Assembly (NCBI GenBank): GCA_035535055.1
Contig: DATLQT010000042.1
Coordinates: forward strand, 1-19,103
Source of the DNA: UBA6019 sp035535055
Lineage (GTDB): Bacteria; Chloroflexota; Dormibacteria; Dormibacterales; Dormibacteraceae
Direction of reading: 5' to 3'
Length of the DNA stretch: 19,103 bases
The translations under genes were made by a program, and so were the position numbers. This document shows positions 1 to 7,130 of the stretch, piece by piece. Each line of letters begins with the position of its first letter. Within the stretch, counting starts at the first letter, position 1. The notes beneath the pieces are model-generated. The model was not told where the DNA came from. It ran no database searches and saw only the letters and a list, made by a program, of their open reading frames with translations.

Positions 1-1
1 C

Positions 2-565
2 CTCGAGGCGGCGGGGCGCCATGCCTTCGGCGTGGTGCGCCGGCTGTCCGGCGGCGGCACGATGCTCGCCGAGCCCGGGCGGACCATCACCTGGTCGCTG
101 GTGATGCCGGAGGCCGCGGTGGCGGGCATGTCATTCATCGAATCCTTCGCCTTCCTCGACCGCTGGGCGGTCGAGACCCTCCGCGCGCTCGGGGTGGAAG
201 CGGGCTACCGGCCAATCAACGACATCGTCTCGCCGGCGGGGAAGATCGCCGGCGCGGCGCAGGCCAGGCGGCGGGGCGCGCTGCTCCACCACGTGACGAT
301 GGCGTACTCGATGGATCCCGACCTCTTGCGGGAGCTGATCAGGATCGGCCGGCCCTCGCTGTCGGAACGCGGGGTGCGCAGCGCGGAGAAGAAGGTCTCC
401 CCGCTCGACACCCTCGTCACCGCCACCCGGGAGGAGGTGGTCGCGGCGCTCAGCGAGTCCTCGGGGGCGGCGCCCGGGGGCGTCCTGGAGGCCGAGCTCC
501 ACGCGGCGGCGACGCTCGCCCAGGCCAAATACTCGCGGCGGGACTGGATCTTCCGACTACCCTGA
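2..565 (+). CDS. Lipoate-protein ligase A family protein, 5'-truncated by window edge
   Basis: Probable lipoate/octanoate ligase or transferase that loads lipoyl groups onto E2 and GcvH domains in the cytoplasm. The visible 187 residues hold the family's RRLSGGG motif, an NDI motif followed by AGKIAGAAQ with the lysine that contacts the lipoyl-AMP carbonyl in known ligases, and a C-terminal KYSRRDWIFRLP. The frame is open back to base 2, so the beginning of the gene (expected several dozen residues) lies outside the window. The GTG at base 32 lies inside the conserved motif region and is not the real start. The loop after SGGG reads TMLAEPG rather than the usual YHD, so LplA, LipM-like transferase and biotin/lipoyl relatives are not separable here. 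The R2-like gene begins 6 nt after the stop, suggesting co-transcription. Confidence 0.85.
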   Translation, partial: LEAAGRHAFGVVRRLSGGGTMLAEPGRTITWSLVMPEAAVAGMSFIESFAFLDRWAVETLRALGVEAGYRPINDIVSPAGKIAGAAQARRRGALLHHVTMAYSMDPDLLRELIRIGRPSLSERGVRSAEKKVSPLDTLVTATREEVVAALSESSGAAPGGVLEAELHAAATLAQAKYSRRDWIFRLP

Positions 566-571
566 CCTGCC

Positions 572-1642
572 ATGAGCGATACCGCCACCCAGGAGGCCAT
601 CCGCCGCGTCGAGGAGACCCCGCTACGGGAACTGGTCAACGTCTCGGTCGAGGACGTCGCCGTCCAGATGGACTCCCTCCTCAACCCCGAGCTCGACAGC
701 TCTTCGTTCTACAACCGCTGGGAGACCCAGCAGTGGGCCGTGTCGGACCTCGACTTCTCGGTGGATCGGGAGCAGTGGGCGAACATCCCGGCGCCGGTCC
801 AGAAGACGCTGCGGACGACGATGATCCTCTTCTTCGTCGGAGAGCAGATCGTCACCGACACCCTCGCCCCGGTCCTCCATGCCGCGCCGCTGGAGGACGA
901 GCGGATCTTCCTGGCCACCCAGGTTGCCGACGAGGCTCGCCACACGGTTTTCTTCCAGCGATTCTTCGCCGAGGTGCTGGGCCACAAGGGCGGCATCCAC
1001 GCGGCCATGGAGGAGTTCCGTCCCAAGACCCGCGCCGGCTACCGGCGCATCTTCGACGTCGAGCTGGTGAACGCCATCGACGCCTGCCGCCTCGACCCGA
1101 AGGACCCCGTCGCCTTCGTGGAGGCGGTGGTGACCTACCACCTGGTGATCGAGGGCTACCTGGCGCTGGGCGGCCAGCGGAGCACCCTCCGCCTCCTTCG
1201 CAAGATTGGGATCCTGCCCGGTTTCATCAACGGGTTCACGGCCGTCGCCCGGGACGAGTCACGCCACATCGGCTTCGGGGTGCTGGCGCTCCGCCGGCGC
1301 GTCGTCGAGACGCCGGAGATGGCGCGCGTGATCGCCCGGAAGATCTACGACCTGCTTCCCGCCGCCGTCGACGTGGTGGTCGGACCGGACGAGAAGCTTC
1401 CCTTCAACGACATCTCCGAGGTCCCCGAGCCGATGCGGGTGAATGGCCTGGAAGCGCGCGACTTCGCGATCGAGTCGCTCGCCAAGCGGCTGCGGGCGGC
1501 GGGCCTGGCCGACAGGGTGGTGGGCGAGATCGAAGAGCAGATGCGCTCTCTCTACCTCAGGGCCTGGGCCCGCTACGAGGATATCCACGGCCAGGAGCAC
1601 CCGATCAGGTACTGGGAGCGCCAGGGCGCCACCGCGGTCTGA
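572..1642 (+). CDS. R2-like ligand-binding oxidase (ferritin-like; annotated elsewhere as ribonucleotide reductase beta subunit)
   Basis: 356-residue ferritin-like four-helix protein with a complete dimetal site: E91, E121-x-x-H124, E194 and E229-x-x-H232. R2lox proteins bind Mn/Fe and a long-chain fatty acid and carry a Val-Tyr ether crosslink near the metals. Here a valine lies three residues after the first ligand (V94) and a tyrosine five residues before the fourth (Y189), the same spacing as V72/E69 and Y162/E167 in the characterised Geobacillus protein. This favours R2lox over a true NrdB/NrdF, and no large reductase subunit is nearby. The biological substrate of the family is unknown. 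There is no Shine-Dalgarno; TACCCT ends 8 nt before the ATG. The last 38 nt overlap the end of the convergent ComB-like gene. Confidence 0.85.
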   Translation: MSDTATQEAIRRVEETPLRELVNVSVEDVAVQMDSLLNPELDSSSFYNRWETQQWAVSDLDFSVDREQWANIPAPVQKTLRTTMILFFVGEQIVTDTLAPVLHAAPLEDERIFLATQVADEARHTVFFQRFFAEVLGHKGGIHAAMEEFRPKTRAGYRRIFDVELVNAIDACRLDPKDPVAFVEAVVTYHLVIEGYLALGGQRSTLRLLRKIGILPGFINGFTAVARDESRHIGFGVLALRRRVVETPEMARVIARKIYDLLPAAVDVVVGPDEKLPFNDISEVPEPMRVNGLEARDFAIESLAKRLRAAGLADRVVGEIEEQMRSLYLRAWARYEDIHGQEHPIRYWERQGATAV

Positions 1643-2297
1643 TCCGGAGCAGGCCGCCCTCGCCGGTCTCCACCGGAAGCGGGAAGTCGAACCGGTCGAG
1701 GACCAGGGCGAGGTCCAGGTCGGTGGCCGGAAAGCCGGGCCGCAGGCCGCTAGCCAGCTCCGCGTAGCGCTCGGAGGCGCGCAGCGGCGCCAGGAGGGCG
1801 TCGAGGTCCGGCCGGCCGCCACCCAGCAGCTGCTCCAGCGCGTCCGCGCAGGCGGCGTCCTCGGCGTGCTCGGGCACACTTGGCAGGAGGGTCACAACCT
1901 CCGGCCGGCGTCTTCGGACCTCGGCCGCGGTGGCCCCCGCCACCACCAGGCAGGCGGCCAGCAGGCCCTCCGCATGCGGAGCCACCGCCGCCAGCGCTTG
2001 GACGCCGGCGCTCGACCGCTGGACGAGGGTGCGCCCGGCCAGGTCGGCCGCGGCCACCTGGGTGGGAGAGTTGCTGATGGGAATCCCCTCTACCGGAAGA
2101 CCGTCGACCTCGGCGCAGAGGAGAGCCCCGGGGATCGCCGCCGCGACCAGGCGGGCCTCCTCGAGGTTGGCCACGAAGACGACGTCACGGGCGCCGCCGG
2201 CGAGCGCGTAAGCGCTGACCGTGAAGGCGCGCAACACGTCGATCACCACCACCAGGCCCGTCGCCTCGCGGGGGCTGTCCGCGCGGATGACCCTCAG
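1605..2297 (-). CDS. comB: 2-phosphosulfolactate phosphatase family protein (ComB-like)
   Basis: ComB hydrolyses 2-phosphosulfolactate to sulfolactate in coenzyme M and sulfolactate metabolism; bacterial homologues often have no confirmed role. Family signatures are VVVIDVLRAFTVS near the N-terminus, the AEVDGLPVEGIPISNSP segment (family GGE...G...GNSP) and the later EDAACADAL. The first canonical start is a GTG at 2252, which would begin directly on the first beta strand. In-frame sequence upstream reads RVIRADSPREATG before VVVID, matching the short leader strand expected in the family. A CTG at 2297-2295 overlaps the TGA of the preceding gene (CTGA) and would give 230 residues, so I place the start there by inference. 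ComA, ComC and other sulfolactate genes are not in the window. The 3' end overlaps the convergent R2lox gene. Confidence 0.8.
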   Translation of the reverse strand: MRVIRADSPREATGLVVVIDVLRAFTVSAYALAGGARDVVFVANLEEARLVAAAIPGALLCAEVDGLPVEGIPISNSPTQVAAADLAGRTLVQRSSAGVQALAAVAPHAEGLLAACLVVAGATAAEVRRRRPEVVTLLPSVPEHAEDAACADALEQLLGGGRPDLDALLAPLRASERYAELASGLRPGFPATDLDLALVLDRFDFPLPVETGEGGLLRIRPRWRPGAPST

Positions 2298-3241
2298 AGC
2301 GCGAGTTCGACGCCGGCGCCGGCTGCCCGAGCGGCCCGGTAGACCAGGTCGGCGGCCACCGCGTCCTCGACCGCGTGGCCCATCGACTTGTAGACCGTCA
2401 GCTGTTCTGCGGAGGCACGCCCGGGCCGGGTGCCCGCGATGACCTCGCCCAGCTCGGCGGCGGCCGCCGGGTCGAGGCCCTGCAGCTCGTGGGCGCCGCC
2501 CGGGTAGGGCCCGAAGGCGTCACGGTGTTCGACCACCAGCAGGTCAGCTGCGCGGACGGTGTCCGGGTCGAGTTCGGGACCGCCGGCGGAGGACCCGACG
2601 GAGGTGACATGAGTCCCGGGACCGAACCAGGCGCGCTCGGTGACGGGAGCGGTGGCGTCGGTGCAGAGACAGACGACGTCGGCGCCCCGAGCGGCGGTGG
2701 CGAAGCTTTCGAACGGGGTCGCGCCCAGCTCGCGTGCCAGCTCGGCCGCGTGCTCCGGCCGGCGGCTGGCGATCCGGACCTCGTCAAAGACGCGCGACCG
2801 CTCGTGCGCGAGCAGGTGGGAGCGGCCCTGGACGCCGGCGCCGAGGACCGCCAGCACCCGGGCGTCGGGACGGGCCAGGACCCGGGTCGAGAGCGCGCTG
2901 GCGGCTCCGGTCCGCGCGGCGGTGATGTGGGTGCCGTCCATCACCGCCAGCGGCGAGCCGGTCTCGGCGTCGAAGAGCGCGATCAGCGCCTGGTGGGAGG
3001 GCAGTCCGTGGTGGTGGTTGCCGGGGAAGACGGAAACCAGCTTCGACTCCAGGATCCCATCCAGGTAGCCCGGCATCACCCCCAGCAGGCCGGCCCCGCT
3101 CCGCGCGGCGATCCGCGGTGGTACCGAGGCACGGCCGGAGCTCAGTTCGACGAAGGCCACGGCCAATCGTTCGATCAAAAGGTCGAGGTCGAGGAGGCGC
3201 CGGACTTCCGCCTCCGAGATGAAGAGCAGGGCGCCGCTCAG
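2294..3241 (-). CDS. Ornithine cyclodeaminase / mu-crystallin family protein
   Basis: NAD(P)-dependent enzyme family that includes ornithine cyclodeaminase, alanine dehydrogenase, ketimine reductase and siderophore or opine-type synthases; the substrate cannot be read from sequence. Visible features are ESKLVSVFPGN with the conserved lysine, the MDGTHITAARTGAASALS substrate/cofactor segment, a Rossmann motif VLGAGVQGRSH, and GSSAGGPELD with the catalytic-type acid. The only ATG, GTG or TTG in frame is a TTG at 3178, which would delete the conserved N-terminal segment LLFISEAEVRRLLDLDL. A CTG at 3241-3239, overlapping the TGA of the upstream gene as CTGA, gives 315 residues, a normal length for the family. 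The next gene starts by the same overlap, so translational coupling is likely. Confidence 0.88.
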   Translation of the reverse strand: MSGALLFISEAEVRRLLDLDLLIERLAVAFVELSSGRASVPPRIAARSGAGLLGVMPGYLDGILESKLVSVFPGNHHHGLPSHQALIALFDAETGSPLAVMDGTHITAARTGAASALSTRVLARPDARVLAVLGAGVQGRSHLLAHERSRVFDEVRIASRRPEHAAELARELGATPFESFATAARGADVVCLCTDATAPVTERAWFGPGTHVTSVGSSAGGPELDPDTVRAADLLVVEHRDAFGPYPGGAHELQGLDPAAAAELGEVIAGTRPGRASAEQLTVYKSMGHAVEDAVAADLVYRAARAAGAGVELAL

Positions 3242-3555
3242 TACTTCGCGCGCTGACGCGCTTCACGCTCCTGCTGGCGTCGGAGGAGCGCCATCGCGAA
3301 GAGCAGACAGGCGACCATCGCGAGGGTCACGGTGGGGACCAGGTCGCCGGAGCGGGCGCCGGCCGCCATCACGAAGGACGTGCCCAGGAGCATGAAGCCC
3401 AGGCCCTGGTAGCGGGTCCACTGGCGGGCGTTCGGCCGCCCGGCGCCGGGGCCGGCGAGGAAGGCGAAGTAGCGAGGGGCGATGGCGAGGCCGATCCCGG
3501 CCAGGATGGCGAGGAGTCCGAGGACGAGGAGCGCTCCGTGGGTGATGGCTGTCAT
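3238..3555 (-). CDS. Small membrane protein, unknown function
   Basis: A 105-residue protein with three predicted membrane spans (about residues 7-27, 50-66 and 73-90), a conserved-looking RQWTRYQGLGFMLLG segment entering span 2, and a basic cytoplasmic tail (RRQQEREARQRAKY). I do not recognise a named family. The ATG is preceded by AAGGA at suitable spacing (AAGGAAAACCAATG), the only gene of this minus-strand run with a clear Shine-Dalgarno. Its TGA overlaps the CTG proposed as start of the ornithine cyclodeaminase-like gene. It begins 28 nt after the histidine phosphatase. Confidence 0.75.
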   Translation of the reverse strand: MTAITHGALLVLGLLAILAGIGLAIAPRYFAFLAGPGAGRPNARQWTRYQGLGFMLLGTSFVMAAGARSGDLVPTVTLAMVACLLFAMALLRRQQEREARQRAKY

Positions 3556-3583
3556 TGGTTTTCCTTAGAGCGAGAAGTGTGAG

Positions 3584-4183
3584 CTAGGCCGGTTGACCGG
3601 GCAAGTGCCCGATGTCGTTCCAGAGCTGAAGCAGGCGTCCACGCTCACCCTCGCGGAGGACGCTCACAGAGGCCGTCTCGAGGCTGAGGCGTTCCCCCGC
3701 GCCGTCCGGCAGGTCCAGGAAGACGAGGGCAAGGACGCGGAGGAAGTGACCGTGGCTGAAGGCGATCACCGGCCCCTCGCCGCCCGGGAGGGCGAGCTCG
3801 AGGAAGCGTTCGGCGCGGTTGCGGACCTGGCCGATCGACTCGCCGCCCGGACAGCCGTCGTGCCAGAGGCTCCAACCTGGCCGTTTCTCGTGGACCTGGA
3901 TCGTGGTGATCCCCTCGTACTCGCCGTAGTCCCACTCCCGCAGTAGGGGCTCGACTACCGGGTTGGCAAAGCCGGCAAGCTGGGCGGTCCGGTAGGCGCG
4001 CTGCAGGGGGCTGGCATAGACGGTGGCGAACCTCTCCGCGGCCAACCTTCGGCGGAGGCTTCGGGCTCGCGTCTCGCCCTCCGGGAGGAGCGGGATGTCG
4101 GTGAGGCCCGTGTGGCGCCCCGAGCGGCTCCATTCGGTTTCACCGTGGCGGGCGATGAAGAGGTCGAGGTCGGCGGCGGCTAT
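3584..4183 (-). CDS. Histidine phosphatase superfamily protein (phosphoglycerate mutase-like)
   Basis: Soluble phosphohydrolase of the branch-1 RHG superfamily. The catalytic motif FIARHGETEW (phospho-accepting histidine about residue 13), YASPLQRAYRTA, the acidic EWDYGEYEG and the second catalytic histidine in VIAFSHGHFLRV are all intact. Substrates range from sugar phosphates to cofactor precursors and cannot be assigned. The first ATG, GTG or TTG in this frame is a TTG at 4045, well after the RHG motif, so it cannot be the true start. The frame is open upstream without a canonical start, and an ATA at 4183-4181 overlaps the TAG of the GGDEF gene (ATAG). That would give 199 residues beginning AAADLDLFIARHG, the expected length before the motif. 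I place the start there by inference; the family call is secure but the start is not. Confidence 0.85.
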   Translation of the reverse strand: MAAADLDLFIARHGETEWSRSGRHTGLTDIPLLPEGETRARSLRRRLAAERFATVYASPLQRAYRTAQLAGFANPVVEPLLREWDYGEYEGITTIQVHEKRPGWSLWHDGCPGGESIGQVRNRAERFLELALPGGEGPVIAFSHGHFLRVLALVFLDLPDGAGERLSLETASVSVLREGERGRLLQLWNDIGHLPGQPA

Positions 4184-4773
4184 CGGCCCAGCACCTCCGG
4201 CCGCCCGGTGCGCAGGCCCCTCGCCGCTGCCTCGATCACCGCGCCGGCCCTGAATCGCTTGGTGGGGTTGACGCAGACCAGCCCGACGGCGGCCTTGAGG
4301 TCCACCGGCTTCAGCGCCTCGTTGATCGTCTCCAGCACGCGGTTGGCGGTGTGGGCGGTGCCCGACATCTCGGCCTCCGGGAGGATCACCACGAACTGGG
4401 CGGGCATCCGCTTCAGCACGCCTGGGGTGTCGACGTCGCGAAGGGAGCCGATCAGCGCCGCCGCCATCGCCTTGAAGCCGTCGACGTTGCCGGAGCCGTA
4501 ATCGTTCTGCGTCCGGAGCTCGACCAGCAGCACCCCGAGCCAGCGCCCGTAGCGGTGGCCGCGGGCCAGCTCGTCCTCCAGGATCGGACGGATGAAGCGC
4601 TCGTTGAAGAGCTTGGTGGTGCGGTCGACGACGTGAAGGGGGAGCGACTCGGGATCGTCCAGCCGGATCCCACAGCTGGGGCAGTAGGTGGCCCCGGCGG
4701 GCACCCCGGCAGCGCAGTTGGGACAGGGTGGCGAGTCGCCCGGCCGGCGGCGGAGGAAATCGCCGAAGGGCAT
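4180..4773 (-). CDS. Zinc-ribbon protein with degenerate GGDEF-like domain
   Basis: 197 residues. An N-terminal zinc ribbon has two CxxC pairs (C17/C20 and C31/C34). It is followed by a GGDEF-fold domain recognisable from TTKLFNERFIRPILEDELARG, equivalent to the opening helix of diguanylate cyclases (LTGLYNRRYF...), and from QFVVILPEAE, equivalent to the strand after the signature. The signature itself reads MPAQF at residues 123-127 instead of GG(D/E)EF, so cyclase activity is not expected. A regulatory or nucleotide-sensing role is possible but inferred. There is no membrane segment. No Shine-Dalgarno is seen; TACCCT lies 9 nt before the ATG. It is first in the minus-strand run and overlaps the phosphatase gene by 4 nt. 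Confidence 0.75.
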   Translation of the reverse strand: MPFGDFLRRRPGDSPPCPNCAAGVPAGATYCPSCGIRLDDPESLPLHVVDRTTKLFNERFIRPILEDELARGHRYGRWLGVLLVELRTQNDYGSGNVDGFKAMAAALIGSLRDVDTPGVLKRMPAQFVVILPEAEMSGTAHTANRVLETINEALKPVDLKAAVGLVCVNPTKRFRAGAVIEAAARGLRTGRPEVLGR

Positions 4774-4821
4774 CGCCTAGCTAGGGTAGCAGCGGGTCCG
4801 AAGGGCCTCGATCGACTCGCT

Positions 4822-5172
4822 TCAGCTGGCGACCGAGACCGTGCCACCGATGAGCCAGTTGTCGGCCCACTCGGTGATCGCGCCCAGGATCGGCTGCGCG
4901 GCCTGCCCCCGCGCGGTGAGCCGGTAGGTCACCCGGACCGGGGGGCCGGGATCGACCAGGCGCTCGACCAGACCTTCCTGCTCGAGCTCGCGCAGACGCT
5001 CGGTGAGGACCCTGTCGGAGATGCCCGGGATGCCCGCCAGGAGCTGGTTGAAACGCGCGGGCTTGGCCATCAGAGCCTTCACGACCGCCCCCGTCCAGCG
5101 CTTCCCGATGAGCTCTATGGCCCGCTGGAAACGGGCGTCGTGATCCACTACCCCGGCCGTCACGGGGGCCAT
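4822..5172 (-). CDS. HxlR-family winged-helix transcriptional regulator
   Basis: 116-residue DNA-binding protein with the complete HxlR pattern: ELIGKRWTGAVVKALM, then PARFNQLLAGIPGISDRVLTERLRELEQEGLVERLV (recognition helix around SDRVLTERL), the wing PPVRVTYRLTARG and a C-terminal dimerisation helix. Several HxlR members (YodB, HypR) sense electrophiles or oxidants through an N-terminal cysteine; this protein has no cysteine at all, so it probably senses a ligand in another way. It is divergent from the response regulator gene and may autoregulate from the shared region. Target genes are unknown. Confidence 0.9.
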   Translation of the reverse strand: MAPVTAGVVDHDARFQRAIELIGKRWTGAVVKALMAKPARFNQLLAGIPGISDRVLTERLRELEQEGLVERLVDPGPPVRVTYRLTARGQAAQPILGAITEWADNWLIGGTVSVAS

Positions 5173-5401
5173 TCTAGGCGTTCACCGGACGGGTCGTGAG
5201 GGCAGTTCGGGGGTCGGGCATGGCCGGTGAATATACACGCTCAGCGGCCGCTGCATAGCCCGGAAAAGTGGCGAGAAAATATAACAGGCTGGCTATCATG
5301 AAATGACCGCCGGCTGCAACTTCGCCGTCGTTCTGACAACTCGCGGGTGATGCGTTTGGTGTACGTTTTCTATCAAAGCGCCAGTGGTTGGAGGTGATCC
5401 G
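5173..5401. promoter_or_regulatory. Divergent promoter region between HxlR gene and response regulator
   Basis: A 229-base non-coding gap that is visibly more A+T-rich than its surroundings. It holds a 10-bp perfect palindrome AGCGGCCGCT at 5243-5252, a TATAAC hexamer at 5280-5285 on the plus strand (the same hexamer as the satP promoter) and a TATATT on the minus strand inside GTGTATATTCACC near 5230. No good -35 partner is obvious for either hexamer. The palindrome is a candidate operator for the adjacent HxlR protein, which is inference. Confidence 0.35.
5390..5398 (+). promoter_or_regulatory. Strong ribosome binding site that sets the response regulator start
   Basis: GGAGGTGAT is fully complementary to the 16S rRNA 3' end and lies 7 nt (from GGAGG) before a GTG at 5402. 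It sits inside a longer in-frame extension that could begin at a GTG at 5384, so the shorter start is preferred. Confidence 0.8.
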
Positions 5402-5815
5402 GTGGATTATCAGGTTCGAGACGAGGAAGTCCGCGTCCTTTTCGTCGAGGACGATCCTGCCGTCGCTCAGATGTACAAGCTGAAGCTGGAGCTGGATGGC
5501 TACGCGGTGACGGTGGCGCCAGACGGCGAGGCCGGGCTGCGGATGGCCCGCGAAGCTCGGCCCGACATGATCTTCCTGGACATCCGGCTGCCGAAGATGG
5601 ACGGCTTCGCGGTGCTCGAGGAGCTCCGAGCCGACCCCGACAGCAAGGACATCCCGGTCGTGATCCTCTCCAACTACTCCGAGCAGGAGCTGGTGGACCG
5701 TGGTCTGAACCTCGGCGCGCTCGAGTACCTGATCAAGTCGGAGACCACCCCGGCCAAGCTCTCCAAGGGCGTCGAGGGCTGGCGCTCGGAACCCACCGAG
5801 TCAAGAGGACGCTGA
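5402..5815 (+). CDS. Single-domain response regulator (receiver domain only)
   Basis: 137-residue CheY-like receiver. Acidic pocket E16/D17, phospho-accepting D60 in IFLDIRLPKMDGF, S90 at the switch position in VVILSNYS and K112 in YLIKSETTP are all present. There is no output domain after the receiver, only a short Arg/Glu/Ser-rich tail, so it should act through protein contacts. LIKSETTP resembles stand-alone receivers of phosphorelays. No histidine kinase is adjacent; the partner is elsewhere. The start is chosen by the strong Shine-Dalgarno. It converges on the peptidase gene with 13 bases between them and no clear terminator. Confidence 0.92.
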   Translation: MDYQVRDEEVRVLFVEDDPAVAQMYKLKLELDGYAVTVAPDGEAGLRMAREARPDMIFLDIRLPKMDGFAVLEELRADPDSKDIPVVILSNYSEQELVDRGLNLGALEYLIKSETTPAKLSKGVEGWRSEPTESRGR

Positions 5816-5828
5816 AAAGCCTCCTGGC

Positions 5829-7115
5829 CTAGAGGTACCCGATCGCGTCGTAGATCGGACCCGTCACCGGTGAGCCCAGGTACGACACGTGCATGGCGTC
5901 CTCGTCCCAGGGGTCGTTGATCCAGTAGTCGTTGGGGCCGTTGCGGCCGACCAGGACGACGAAGTGGGTGCCGCCGGTGCTGATGAACATGCCGACGATC
6001 ACCGTCCCGCCCTGGTCGAGGATGCTGTCGATCCAGGCCTTCGACGGCGAGTTGTTGATCATCGCCGGGTGGCCGGGCACGTTGAGCGCGAAGTTGTAGA
6101 GGAGGCCGCCCGAAGTGAAGTTGGCGGGGTTGGCGGCTATCACCCCCGGGGTCACGCTCGTGTACCCGAAGTGGGAGTTGACCATCGCCACGCTGCTGAC
6201 AAGGCAGCCGATCTCCCACACCTCGTAGCCGCTGCCGCCGAGGTACACGTTCCCCCAGCGCGCGTCCCGCTGGTTGTAGTAGTTGCCCCAGCCGTCCGAC
6301 AGGTACTCGGGCGCGACGATGTTGCCGCCCTGGCCCTGGCTGAAGGCGAGCAGCGACGCCAGCTGGGCCTCGGCGTCCTGGATGGCGCCGGTGACGCTGT
6401 TCGACTGGGCGATGAGCTGGGCCTGCTCTTGGCCGAGCTGGTTGCGGAGCGCATAGACCTGGGCGGTGGCCGAGCTCTGGATGTCGTACTCCTGCTGCAG
6501 GGCCGCACGCTGAGCTTGGATCGAAGCCACGACCTGGGCCTGCTGGGCGCGCTCGCTGTCCAGCTCCGCGCGCTGAGCGGCGAGGAGGTCACGGTTCGCC
6601 TTCAGCTGAACGGCCATCTGGTGGGTGCCGTCGGCAACCTGCCGGATCCCCGTCAACCGCTGCAGGAACTGGGAGAAACTGTGGCTCGTCAGCAGGAGCC
6701 CGAGCGGGTTCCGGTACTCGACCTGGTCGAGCACCCGCACCTCGGCCGCGAAGGCCGCCTGCCGCTCGTCGAGGCGGAGCTGGGTCTGGTTGAGCTGGCC
6801 TGTGAGCAGATCCTCCCGGGCGACCAGGGTGTCGAGCTGATGCTGCTGGTCGCTCAGGTGGGCGGTGTTGGCCAGCAGCTGGGAGTTGAGGTCGCTCAGC
6901 ACTCCCTGGAGGAGGGCGATGCGGTTTTGGGTGCCGGCGATCTGGTCGCCCACGGAGATCGACTGGCTGTTGATCTGCGCGAGTTCGTTCTGGTACTGCT
7001 GGATCTGTGCCTCGAGGTCACTCAGCGCGTCAGCGTGGGCTCCTGCCGGCAGCAGCGAGAGCAGGATGCCGGCGACGGCGGCCAGGGCGATGGATCGGAG
7101 GCTGCGAGTCTTCAT
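5829..7115 (-). CDS. Secreted coiled-coil protein with C-terminal C39-like cysteine peptidase domain
   Basis: 428 residues from the ATG at 7115. A signal peptide spans residues 1-28 (basic start, hydrophobic core, cut after AGAHA). Residues 29 to about 265 are a Gln/Ala/Leu-rich coiled coil with the PcsB/CwlO-type hairpin signature PLGLLLTSHSFSQFLQRL. Residues about 275-428 are a Peptidase_C39_2-like domain: YYNQRDARWGN, catalytic C304 in EIGCLVSSVAMVN, H384 in GGTHFVVLVG, and the WINDPWD segment supplying the third residue. In PcsB/CwlO proteins such a coiled coil holds a wall hydrolase inactive until FtsEX acts; here the usual NlpC/P60 or CHAP domain is replaced by a C39-like domain. A cell-wall role is inferred. 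An upstream ATG at 7175 would add 20 residues ahead of the signal peptide and is less likely. No Shine-Dalgarno is obvious. Confidence 0.85.
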   Translation of the reverse strand: MKTRSLRSIALAAVAGILLSLLPAGAHADALSDLEAQIQQYQNELAQINSQSISVGDQIAGTQNRIALLQGVLSDLNSQLLANTAHLSDQQHQLDTLVAREDLLTGQLNQTQLRLDERQAAFAAEVRVLDQVEYRNPLGLLLTSHSFSQFLQRLTGIRQVADGTHQMAVQLKANRDLLAAQRAELDSERAQQAQVVASIQAQRAALQQEYDIQSSATAQVYALRNQLGQEQAQLIAQSNSVTGAIQDAEAQLASLLAFSQGQGGNIVAPEYLSDGWGNYYNQRDARWGNVYLGGSGYEVWEIGCLVSSVAMVNSHFGYTSVTPGVIAANPANFTSGGLLYNFALNVPGHPAMINNSPSKAWIDSILDQGGTVIVGMFISTGGTHFVVLVGRNGPNDYWINDPWDEDAMHVSYLGSPVTGPIYDAIGYL

Positions 7116-7130
7116 CGAATTGCTGCAACG

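Noticed and set aside
5384..5401. Response regulator start at GTG 5384
   Set aside because: The strong GGAGGTGAT site lies within this extension and points to GTG 5402.
5813..5831. Intrinsic terminator between the convergent response regulator and peptidase genes
   Set aside because: The short gap contains no stem with a T-run on either strand.
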